A DNA stretch of 34,523 bases from an uncultured Paracoccaceae bacterium. GTDB taxonomy: Bacteria > Pseudomonadota > Alphaproteobacteria > Rhodobacterales > Rhodobacteraceae. Positions 15,818 through 22,897 of this stretch are shown piece after piece (position 1 is the stretch's first letter; each line of letters starts with the position of its first letter). The notes under the pieces were generated by a model, which did no database searches, was not told where the DNA came from, and saw only the letters and a list, made by a program, of their open reading frames with translations. The stretch is from NCBI GenBank assembly GCA_937995865.1, contig CALKJA010000081.1, positions 1 to 34,523 on the forward strand. Direction: 5' to 3'. Made by a program: the position numbers and the translations under genes.

Positions 15818-16454
15818 AGAGCTGCTTTGCCTCTTCCAAGGTGTCAAACATGATAAACTGGCCATCTACCAGAACTGCCGCTGAACGGGCGAATTTTTCT
15901 AGCGTTTCCGCTTGGTGCGACACGATTATGACCGTGGTGGTTTCGAGCCGTTCGCGGAGAACTGAACCCGCTTTTTGGTTAAAGGCCACGTCCGTGGTTT
16001 GTGGCATGCCTTCATCGATTAAGTAGATATCAAACTCGAGCGCGAGAAGCAGGGCAAAGGTAAAACGCGCCTTCATGCCAGTAGAGTACGTTCCCACTGG
16101 CATATCGAAGTATTCCTCGATTCCGCACATCCATCGGCAGAAGGATTCAACATAGTCCGGATCCAAACCGTAGAGCCGCGCGATATAGCGGCTGTTTTCT
16201 ACAGCGGTATGTCTCGGTGTAACCCCACCCATGAAGCCCAATGGGAAGGAGATTTTGCATTTGCGATTAATGACCCCCTCATCCGGCTTTTCTAGCCCGG
16301 CCATCATATTGATCACTGTGGTCTTGCCAGTGCCATTCGGAGCGAGGATCCCGAGCGAATTGCCCAATTCCACGCGAAAAGAGGCGCGGTCAAGGATCAC
16401 CTTGCGCTGTTTGCCCGTCCAAAAAGACTTGCTCACATTCACGAACTCGAGCAT
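15792..16454 (-). CDS. kpsT: KpsT-like capsule exporter ABC ATPase
   Basis: A 220-residue ATP-binding subunit of a capsular polysaccharide ABC-2 exporter. Walker A is GILAPNGTGKTTVI (about 35-48), the ABC signature is YSTGMKARF (about 124-132), Walker B is FDIYLIDEGM (about 141-150), and an H-loop IIVSHQ lies near 176. The KpsT/BexA character is seen in the short length, the STGMKAR signature and the LIDEGM box. A strong GGGGAGAG ribosome site precedes the ATG. The partner permease KpsM is not in the window: the upstream 190 bases hold no gene and the next gene is nhaA. kpsE follows with a 26-base overlap. Confidence 0.93.
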   Translation of the reverse strand: MLEFVNVSKSFWTGKQRKVILDRASFRVELGNSLGILAPNGTGKTTVINMMAGLEKPDEGVINRKCKISFPLGFMGGVTPRHTAVENSRYIARLYGLDPDYVESFCRWMCGIEEYFDMPVGTYSTGMKARFTFALLLALEFDIYLIDEGMPQTTDVAFNQKAGSVLRERLETTTVIIVSHQAETLEKFARSAAVLVDGQFIMFDTLEEAKQLYDYQTQGS

Positions 16455-16605
16455 CTGCTCTCCCCGGCTAGCCCCTCAGCCGAATATTTGCCCACTCTAA
16501 CGGCGGGTTCTTAAGACGATCTCAACAAGATTGATCCGCCTCTGAATACAGTATGGCAGATTAACTGGTCGTCGATCAACAAAATAAGGATAGGGCGCAT
16601 GAGTA

Positions 16606-16636
16606 TCAGGGGAAAGCGCAACTTGCTCTCCCCTGA
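16606..16636 (-). terminator. Strong hairpin just downstream of nhaA
   Basis: Twelve-base arms (16606-16617 and 16625-16636) pair with a single G-U and a 7-base loop; the outer eight pairs are TCAGGGGA/TCCCCTGA. It begins ten bases after the nhaA stop. There is no thymine run on either side, so factor-dependent termination or 3'-end protection is more likely than a classical intrinsic terminator. Confidence 0.6.
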
Positions 16637-16645
16637 ATGATCCGC

Positions 16646-17893
16646 CTAGTTGTCTTGTCGCTGGACTTTGAACAAGCGCCCTGCAACGATCGATATGCCC
16701 GCAGCGGCGAAGGAGAACAGTGCACCCATCTTGGCCGCATCTTGCACCGGGCCTGCGTCAAATGCCACGGCTGCGATAAACAGTGAGACTGTAAATCCAA
16801 TCGCCGAAACGAAACCGATCACGATAAGGTCCACGATGCGCATCCCTTGCGGGATACCAAGCCCAAGGGGCCCGGCTGCAAGCCAACCAAACAGCAGAAC
16901 TCCGACAGGTTTACCGATGATCAGGCCAGCCAAAACAAGCCAAGTGGCATCGCCAATCGCGTTGAACTCTACCCCCGCATTTAGCAAGCCGAAGAAGAAT
17001 AAGACGATCTCGACAGGGTGTTTAAGCGCATGTTCAATCTTGTTGAGCAGGTCAGTCATATGAACTTCAGCTGCCGAGAAAATACCAAATGCGCGGTCCG
17101 CATGTGGGATTGTGGGCACGATTGGCAGCAAGCCAAGCGCCGGGTGCAGGCCCGCGCGCATCATTCCGTACCAAGACAGGCAGCCCGCCACAAGATATGG
17201 CAGAAAGCCCAGTTTCTTACGCATCCAAGTCGAATTCGGGCGCAGCTGATTACCACGGTCCAGATAGCGCGGGAACCAGTTGAACAGGAAGTACACTCCG
17301 ATCGAAGCGCCAAGAGTTAGCAGAAGCCAAACTGGAGCAAGGTCGCCAGACGGGTAGAAAACCGCGAGAATGATTAAACCCGCTGCGTCGTCCGCGATGG
17401 CCAGCAAAAGCAAGAAGCGAACAGCAGGGTGCCCTGCGCCAAAGACCAACCGACCCACAAGATAGGAAAAGGCTATATCGGTGGCCGTTGGCACGGCCCA
17501 GCCATTTGCAACGGCGTTGTAAGTGTCAGAGCCTAGGAGCGCTGCCAGACCAAGGTAGATCGAAATTGGGCCGGCCATGCCACCAAACGTGGCAAAAAGT
17601 GGCGTCGCTGCTTTCTTGCCGCGCAGCGATCCATTCTTAAGGATGACGGCTTCCCAAACTTCTTTCGCAGCAATGGCAAAGAAGAGGGCCATCAGAATGT
17701 CATTGACGAGATAGTGAAGCGTCAGGGTACGGTGGCCGTGATGATAGTGGCCGATTGGCGCATGATCCCAAATCGTGAATTCCACAAAATGATGATAGCT
17801 GTCAGCATCAATGTTCGCCCATATCAGCGCAATTATCGCGCCGGCGATCAGCAGAAGTGAGTAATTTGTGACAAAATTCCAAACGCGATACAT
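16646..17893 (-). CDS. nhaA: Na+/H+ antiporter NhaA
   Basis: A 415-residue inner-membrane antiporter that expels Na+ in exchange for H+, contributing to pH and salt homeostasis. The diagnostic PTATDIAFS and the paired aspartates in LAIADDAAGLIILAVF (about 164-179) match the ion-binding site of NhaA. About twelve membrane helices are seen. The N-terminal third has a histidine-rich loop (HYHHGHRTLTLH, about 48-59) not typical of the E. coli protein, which is 388 residues. It is flanked downstream by a strong hairpin and upstream by a gene-free 115-base stretch, so it is probably a single-gene unit. A salt antiporter fits a marine organism. Confidence 0.95.
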   Translation of the reverse strand: MYRVWNFVTNYSLLLIAGAIIALIWANIDADSYHHFVEFTIWDHAPIGHYHHGHRTLTLHYLVNDILMALFFAIAAKEVWEAVILKNGSLRGKKAATPLFATFGGMAGPISIYLGLAALLGSDTYNAVANGWAVPTATDIAFSYLVGRLVFGAGHPAVRFLLLLAIADDAAGLIILAVFYPSGDLAPVWLLLTLGASIGVYFLFNWFPRYLDRGNQLRPNSTWMRKKLGFLPYLVAGCLSWYGMMRAGLHPALGLLPIVPTIPHADRAFGIFSAAEVHMTDLLNKIEHALKHPVEIVLFFFGLLNAGVEFNAIGDATWLVLAGLIIGKPVGVLLFGWLAAGPLGLGIPQGMRIVDLIVIGFVSAIGFTVSLFIAAVAFDAGPVQDAAKMGALFSFAAAGISIVAGRLFKVQRQDN

Positions 17894-18008
17894 GGCCGTT
17901 CCCTTGCAGTTCTAACCTTAAGTGCTAGGCGAACAGCTCGCGCGGTGCAATGCCTCGGTTGCAAATTTGGCCGCAGACCATGCGCAAGCACGGCCTGCAA
18001 GCCACTTG

Positions 18009-19031
18009 CTAGAGTAGCGCGTTGGCAGCGAGGCCTGCAATAATGGCTCCGATGAACCCAAAACCGATGTAGGCGGTGAAGACGCGCGGCTTTACCAAGG
18101 GCCAAACGGCGATCGCGGCCGGGATGCAGCTGACGCCACCTGCAATTATAAAAGACATTGCAGCGCCTGGGGCCATGCCTTGGTTCATCAGCTCGCCCAC
18201 AAGAGGCACGGCGGCGTACCCGTTTAGATAGGCAGGCCCACCGATCAACGCTCCAAGGAAAACAGGTCCGATCCCGTCACCACCCAAAACTCCAGCAATG
18301 CTTTCTGCTGGAACATAGGCCAGCATTAAGCTTTCGATCAGATAAGCCAGCGTCAGCCACTTTAGCAAAAACATCCCGTTTTCAACGGATGTCTTGCGGA
18401 ATGTTTCGCGGCGCTGAGCTTCTCCCCAAAACTGCCAAGCGGGTTTGCCTGAAAATGGCGATGGACCGCAACCGCAGCCGGATTTTGCCGGTGTTGGGCG
18501 CAGCGGGTCGCGAAAAACTGGCGAGTTCATGAATGCCATCGTGACATACCCCCCTAACGCACCGATTCCGATGGCCGATACAGCTTTGAGCAGCGCAAAC
18601 TCCCAACCTATCGCGCCTGCAGTAATGGAAAACATCATTGGGTCCATCAGGGGAGATGCAAGCCAAAAGGCCATGACAGCCGATAGCGGCGCACCGACAG
18701 CAAGAAGCCCAGCGATAAAGGGGATCACTTCGCACGAGCAAAAGGGGGAAACTCCCCCCATCAGCGCGGCCAACGCAATCATCCGAAGCTGATTGCCCTC
18801 GAACGCACGAGCGAGTAACGCCTCAGCTCCCGTCGCCTTGACATAGGCTACTGCGAGCACAGCGAAGAGAATAAAGGGCGCCGTATGCATGAGCGCTTGC
18901 GCCGTAAACAGTGTTGATGCGGGCGCCTGAGGCGGGTCGAGCACCGCGACGGTCCCCAGTATGACAAGGGCTGCGAGCCAGCCCTTTGGCACGTCACGCA
19001 GCCTAGGAAGGTTTTGTGTCAAATCAGTCAT
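18009..19031 (-). CDS. Permease of the ArsP/YraQ (DUF318) family, metal/metalloid efflux type
   Basis: A 340-residue membrane protein with about eight helices. Each half carries a family signature: SPFCSCEVIPF (about 95-105) with the Cys-x-Cys motif and SPLMDPMMF in the first, and GALIGGPAYLNGYAAVPL plus GGVSCIPA in the second. A cytosolic loop contains CGCG (about 191-194). Family members export organoarsenicals, copper, zinc or other thiophilic species; the cysteines fit that. The ATG at 19031 is chosen because CCGGAG lies seven bases upstream; an upstream frame opening at 19112 is antisense-free but overlaps arsR heavily. It overlaps the arsR stop by eight bases, so the two are an operon. 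Confidence 0.85.
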   Translation of the reverse strand: MTDLTQNLPRLRDVPKGWLAALVILGTVAVLDPPQAPASTLFTAQALMHTAPFILFAVLAVAYVKATGAEALLARAFEGNQLRMIALAALMGGVSPFCSCEVIPFIAGLLAVGAPLSAVMAFWLASPLMDPMMFSITAGAIGWEFALLKAVSAIGIGALGGYVTMAFMNSPVFRDPLRPTPAKSGCGCGPSPFSGKPAWQFWGEAQRRETFRKTSVENGMFLLKWLTLAYLIESLMLAYVPAESIAGVLGGDGIGPVFLGALIGGPAYLNGYAAVPLVGELMNQGMAPGAAMSFIIAGGVSCIPAAIAVWPLVKPRVFTAYIGFGFIGAIIAGLAANALL

Positions 19032-19368
19032 GGTCATGCTCCGGATGGGGGGAGGTACTGTCAGCACAGCATTCAGACAAAAGAAAATTGGAAAGCGCTT
19101 GCACTTGGTCATAGGCTACAGCCGCGCAAATTATTGAACGGCCTTGCTTTTCCTGCCTAACCAAGCCCGCCTGAGCGAGAATTTTCATATGGTGGGTCAG
19201 CGTGGAACCGGTCACACCTGTGCGTGTGCCCAACTCCCCAATGCTAAGACCAATATGGCCAGCTCGGACAAGACAGCGCAACACCAACAAGCGTTGCTCA
19301 GAGCCGAGCGCAGCAAAGGTTGATGCGGCGACGGCTAAGGTGGAATCATCTGAGGAAATCGTTTTCAT
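19024..19368 (-). CDS. ArsR/SmtB-family metal-responsive repressor
   Basis: A 114-residue winged-helix repressor. The fold is evident from LGSEQRLLVLRCLVRAG, the recognition helix in TGVTGSTLTHHMKILAQAGLV (about 50-70) and the wing RQEKQGRSIICAAV. Likely metal ligands sit in the C-terminal tail: Cys100-Cys101, then His108, His111 and His113 in the PHPEHDHD end. When metal or metalloid binds, the repressor should leave its operator. A frame opening at 19398 would place the operator inside the gene; the ATG at 19368 gives a normal N-terminus. It overlaps the permease gene that it presumably controls. No ribosome site is visible. Confidence 0.9.
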   Translation of the reverse strand: MKTISSDDSTLAVAASTFAALGSEQRLLVLRCLVRAGHIGLSIGELGTRTGVTGSTLTHHMKILAQAGLVRQEKQGRSIICAAVAYDQVQALSNFLLSECCADSTSPHPEHDHD

Positions 19369-19390
19369 ATTTCTATAATTGTAGAAATAT
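19367..19390. promoter_or_regulatory. ArsR operator, 9-6-9 inverted repeat
   Basis: ATATTTCTA (19367-19375), a six-base spacer and TAGAAATAT (19382-19390) form a perfect inverted repeat immediately upstream of arsR. On the minus strand a TGC-TATGAT extended -10 at 19399-19394 would place the transcription start inside it. This is the standard geometry of an ArsR repressor site. Confidence 0.75.
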
Positions 19391-19414
19391 AGAATCATAG
19401 CAAGTGCCTTGTGC

Positions 19415-19420
19415 TATAAT
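19415..19420 (+). promoter_or_regulatory. Extended -10 for the UDG-like/sseB-like operon
   Basis: TGC-TATAAT is a consensus extended -10 on the plus strand, 22 bases before the ATG at 19443, with a purine-rich AAGGGTAAG ribosome site between. No good -35 is seen, as is usual for extended -10 promoters. Confidence 0.55.
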
Positions 19421-19442
19421 GCCGCTTGAGTAAGGGTAAGAC

Positions 19443-20030
19443 ATGGAAAACGCGCGTGAAATCGCTTCGCAAATCGCGGGGTGTCGGCTCTGTACGGATC
19501 GGTTCGCAGCCACAAAAACCGCCCATGGCCCCCGGCCTGTGACTTGGTTCACCTCAAGCGCCCAAATTCTCATTGCAGGGCAAGCGCCGGGCGCGAGAGT
19601 ACATGCATCGGGCCGCCCATTCACGGACCCATCGGGAGACAGGCTGCGCAATTGGATGGGGCTAAGTGAAGAGGCTTTCTATGATATATCCCAGATCGCG
19701 ATCGTTCCGATGGCCTTTTGCTTTCCAGGATACAGCGTAAATGGATCAGATTTGCCACCTCCGCCGATCTGCGCGCGAACTTGGCGAAAGCGGCTGCTAA
19801 ACGCATTGGGCGACCCAGCTTTGACACTTTTGATTGGCGGCGCCGCCCAGCGTTGGCATCTTGGCGCGGGCCGAGTCACAGATCGCGTTGCTGACTGGCG
19901 CGCCCATGCGCCGCGCGTCTTTCCCTTGCCGCACCCTTCTTGGCGCAATAACGCTTGGATCGGGAAACATCCGTGGTTCGAAAAAGAGCTTTTGCCTGCT
20001 CTGCGCACCCGAATTAAGGAGCTGCTATGA
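19443..20030 (+). CDS. Uracil-DNA-glycosylase-superfamily protein, Fe-S type
   Basis: A 195-residue protein of the UDG superfamily. The first active-site motif reads GQAPG (46-50), followed by SGRPFTDPSGDRLRNWMG; the second is HPSWRNN (164-170). Four cysteines (14, 17, 93, 110) are spaced C-x2-C and C-x16-C, the pattern that holds a [4Fe-4S] cluster in family 4 and 5 enzymes. Those families usually have glutamate in the first motif (G-E-x-P-G); here it is glutamine. Uracil removal is therefore plausible but unproven, and another DNA or RNA base substrate is possible. Its stop overlaps the next start by four bases, so translation is coupled. Confidence 0.85.
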   Translation: MENAREIASQIAGCRLCTDRFAATKTAHGPRPVTWFTSSAQILIAGQAPGARVHASGRPFTDPSGDRLRNWMGLSEEAFYDISQIAIVPMAFCFPGYSVNGSDLPPPPICARTWRKRLLNALGDPALTLLIGGAAQRWHLGAGRVTDRVADWRAHAPRVFPLPHPSWRNNAWIGKHPWFEKELLPALRTRIKELL

Positions 20031-20803
20031 CGCCGCTGGACCAAGCATTTGCCGCAATGGACGCAGCGCCCGAGGATGATGCACTCCGACTGCGGTACTA
20101 CGAACGGTTGGCGGATTGTGAGCTCTTCCTGCTTTTGGAGCGCGAACCAGATGGCGACAATATTGACCCCCAAATCTTCGAATTGGAAGAAGGACAATTT
20201 GTGCTTGGTTTTGACAGGGCAGAACGGCTTTCCGCGTTCATGGGGCGCGAGGCTCCCTATGCTGCGTTGTCTGGTCGGTCACTTGTCAGGTTGCTGGCCG
20301 CCCAAGGTCTTGGGCTAGGAGTGAACCTTGAGGTTGCGGATTCCGCATATCTTTTGCCGTCTGAGGTTCTGAGCTGGTTAGTAGACGTTCTTGAGCGACG
20401 GCCTGAGGCGAAAGAAATGCGGGTGCGCGAAGTGGCTGCGCCGGGAGCGATGCCTGAACTTCTTCTTTCGGCGTTGGATGCAAAACTGGCCTTAATGGGC
20501 GCGGCCGCGCGGATCGCCTATCTTGCCAAGGCAACCTATGAAGACGGCACTCTGGGTCATATGCTGGCATTCGTGGAGCCTGCACCGGGCGCGGAGAGTG
20601 CTTTGAGCCAAGCGGCAAGCGAAGCTCTGACCTTTTCTGGGCTTGAGGCCGGGCAATTGGATGTAACATTCTTAAACGCATCTGACCCGGTAGCGGCACA
20701 GCTAGCGCGGGTTGCGCTGCGCTTTGATCTTCCGGAGCCGCCAAAGCCGCAAATTCCCGGTGCGCCGGGAATGAACCCTGAAAAGCCACCTAAACTCCGC
20801 TGA
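20027..20803 (+). CDS. SseB-family protein
   Basis: A 258-residue cytosolic protein with the SseB N-terminal domain pattern. It opens with the helix TPLDQAFAAMDAAPEDDALRLRYYERLADCELFLLL, then the EEGQFVLGFDRAERLSAFMG segment (about 54-73), where SseB proteins usually carry a D-x-x-R-x-x-x-F signature. The C-terminal half resembles the SseB C-terminal domain and ends in a proline-rich tail. The role is unknown in alphaproteobacteria; SseB was named for a rhodanese-enhancing protein in E. coli. The gene overlaps the UDG-like gene by four bases. Its 3' end faces the ghrA-like gene with only eight bases between, and no terminator is visible there. Confidence 0.85.
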   Translation: MTPLDQAFAAMDAAPEDDALRLRYYERLADCELFLLLEREPDGDNIDPQIFELEEGQFVLGFDRAERLSAFMGREAPYAALSGRSLVRLLAAQGLGLGVNLEVADSAYLLPSEVLSWLVDVLERRPEAKEMRVREVAAPGAMPELLLSALDAKLALMGAAARIAYLAKATYEDGTLGHMLAFVEPAPGAESALSQAASEALTFSGLEAGQLDVTFLNASDPVAAQLARVALRFDLPEPPKPQIPGAPGMNPEKPPKLR

Positions 20804-20811
20804 TCGCGCAT

Positions 20812-21741
20812 TCAGTACCCGGCGCGGCGGTCGACCACGTTGAGCATAGGCTGGCCAGCCTCATTTCGCCTGATGTTTTCAACTACACGCTGAGCTGCTG
20901 TTTCTGGTCGTGTGGTGGACGCGATATGCGGCGTGACGGTCACGTTTGGATGTGACCAGTAAGGATCATCTTTTGGCAATGGCTCTGTGCGGAACACGTC
21001 CAGAGTTGCATGTGCAATATGGCCGCTGTCCAGCGCAGACAACAAAGCAGCATCATCAATCAACGGCCCGCGGCCCGGGTTGATGATCACGGCACCCTTG
21101 GGCAACAGCGCAAGCGTTTGTGCGTTTATAAGATTGGCGGTTTGCGCGGTAGAAGGGGTGAGCAAAACGACAATGTCGGCAAGCGGAAGAATTTTCTTTA
21201 ACCCGCCTGCGCCCGAATGACTGGTCACGCCTTGAAGGTCTTTTGAGGATCGGCTCCAGCCATGAACATCAAAGCCCAGCCCGACCAGTGCGGTGGCACA
21301 TGCGCTTCCAAGTGCACCAATCCCAAGGATTGCGACACGGCGATCTCGCGCCAATGGCGGGCAGCGCTCGACCCATGCACGGTTCGGGTTGTCCAAATGC
21401 GCATCCATCCCGATATGGTGCCGCATCACATGGGCGACCACATAGTCCACCATACCTTCGGCCATGCCACTATCAGCCATGCGCGCTAAGGGTACTTTCA
21501 GAGTGTCGTTAGATACGATCCCCTCGACACCTGCCCAAAGGTTCAAAACCGCCTTAAGCCGCTTGAAAGGTGTGAAATCTCTCACGCTCGCGGCAGGTGA
21601 ATACACAATATAGTCAACGTGTTCTGCTGGCAGGTTGGTGGAAAGCTGTGCGTTCAGTCCGCTCTCCGCGATAGCACTGCGCAAATGCGGGCTATATTCC
21701 GGCCACTGCTCAGGACGTGCAGCAAATAGGATATTGATCAT
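20812..21741 (-). CDS. ghrA: Glyoxylate/hydroxypyruvate reductase A-like D-2-hydroxyacid dehydrogenase
   Basis: A 309-residue NAD(P)-dependent dehydrogenase reducing glyoxylate or hydroxypyruvate. The nucleotide-binding motif is GIGALGSACATAL (about 142-154), followed by the GWSRS segment that suggests NADPH. Catalytic residues are visible: Arg in NPGRGPLIDD, Glu in RTEPLP, and His in TPHIAS. The start at 21741 (MINILFA) matches the family; an upstream frame to 21777 would run into rodA. It begins ten bases after the rodA stop on the same strand, so it is probably the last gene of the mre/rod cluster, an unexpected metabolic partner for cell-shape genes. GhrA assignment is from overall resemblance. 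Confidence 0.88.
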   Translation of the reverse strand: MINILFAARPEQWPEYSPHLRSAIAESGLNAQLSTNLPAEHVDYIVYSPAASVRDFTPFKRLKAVLNLWAGVEGIVSNDTLKVPLARMADSGMAEGMVDYVVAHVMRHHIGMDAHLDNPNRAWVERCPPLARDRRVAILGIGALGSACATALVGLGFDVHGWSRSSKDLQGVTSHSGAGGLKKILPLADIVVLLTPSTAQTANLINAQTLALLPKGAVIINPGRGPLIDDAALLSALDSGHIAHATLDVFRTEPLPKDDPYWSHPNVTVTPHIASTTRPETAAQRVVENIRRNEAGQPMLNVVDRRAGY

Positions 21742-21751
21742 TTGAAGAGGT

Positions 21752-22897
21752 TTATCCCTGCCTTGGACGGTGAACATGCGCGGATTGCATCAACCCAAAT
21801 GCGCAAAGCAAAACAAGCATCGCTGATCCTCCATAGCTAACGAGCGGTAGGGGGACACCAACAACGGGTGCCAGTCCCATGACCATGGCCATGTTGACCG
21901 CAAAAAAGAAGAAGAACGTTGCTGCAATGCCAAATGTAAGAAGCGAAGCAAAGCGATCTTTGTTGGATAGGGCCGAGGTCACGCAAAACCCAATGATTAA
22001 TGCATAGAGAATGAGCAAGGAAAACGCGCCGATAAAACCGAATTCTTCAGCCAATGTGGTGAAAATGAAATCCGTGTGCTTTTCGGGGAGAAAATTAAGT
22101 CGCGACTGCGTGCCCTCCATGAAACCGCGGCCAGTCCAACCGCCTGAGCCAAGCGCGATCTTCGCTTGAGTAATATGGTAGCCTGCACCCAATGGATCTT
22201 GAGATGGGTCAAGAAAAGTGTCGATACGCCTATATTGGTAGTCTTCCAGAAGTTGCCACGCGGTTCCACGCGACTGAAACACCGCCACGATAAGCCCAAC
22301 TCCAGAACCGATGACAGTCGCAAAATAGGCCCAATGTACCCCCGCGATAAACATGATCGTGCCGCCTCCGGCCAGCAAAAGGATAGATGTCCCAAGATCA
22401 GGCTGCCGGAGCACGAGCATCACCGGCAACAAGATTAAAAAAACTGGAACAAGTACCCAAAGCGGGTGCGAAGTCTTCTCGATAGGCAGCCAATCGTAAT
22501 ACGCCGCGAGCAGCATGACGACAGTAATTTTCATCAGCTCAGATGGCTGCAACCGCATGAAACCAAGATCAATCCATCGTTGCGCACCCATCCCGGTCAC
22601 CCCCACAAACTCCACGAGGACAAGCAGCGCGAGCGCAAGAAGGTATGCCATTGCTGACATGTTGCGCCAGAACCAGATTGGGACCATCGCAATTATGAAC
22701 ATAGCCGTCAGCCCCATCGCAAAGCGTTGCATTTGAGGTTGCGCCCAGCGGCTGAGGTCACCCCCAGCAACAGAATAGAGCATCATAAACCCAACGGCGG
22801 ATACAGCACAGACAAGCAGAATGACCGCCCAGTTGAGGGCCAGTAGTTTTCCCAGCCCCGTGGGTACGGTTTGAAGACGATACTCTAAATAACTCAT
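21752..22897 (-). CDS. rodA: RodA, SEDS-family peptidoglycan glycosyltransferase
   Basis: A 381-residue polytopic protein that polymerises lipid II during cell elongation together with PBP2. About ten membrane helices are seen, with SEDS-type signatures: RWIDLGFMRLQPSELMK (about 129-145), the QPDLGTSILLLAGG segment (about 185-198), KIALGSGGWTGRGFMEGTQSRLNFLPEKHTDFIF-type loop with the conserved Q and HTDFIF, and GVPLPLVSYGGSAML near the C-terminus. The start overlaps the mrdA stop by four bases (ATGA), so translation is coupled. ghrA follows ten bases later. Confidence 0.97.
   Translation of the reverse strand: MSYLEYRLQTVPTGLGKLLALNWAVILLVCAVSAVGFMMLYSVAGGDLSRWAQPQMQRFAMGLTAMFIIAMVPIWFWRNMSAMAYLLALALLVLVEFVGVTGMGAQRWIDLGFMRLQPSELMKITVVMLLAAYYDWLPIEKTSHPLWVLVPVFLILLPVMLVLRQPDLGTSILLLAGGGTIMFIAGVHWAYFATVIGSGVGLIVAVFQSRGTAWQLLEDYQYRRIDTFLDPSQDPLGAGYHITQAKIALGSGGWTGRGFMEGTQSRLNFLPEKHTDFIFTTLAEEFGFIGAFSLLILYALIIGFCVTSALSNKDRFASLLTFGIAATFFFFFAVNMAMVMGLAPVVGVPLPLVSYGGSAMLVLLCAFGLMQSAHVHRPRQG

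Noticed and set aside
16500-16605. Possible promoter for kpsT (TTGATC, 18-base gap, CATACT)
   Set aside because: Each hexamer matches consensus at only four of six positions, and Rhodobacterales promoters are poorly predicted by this rule.
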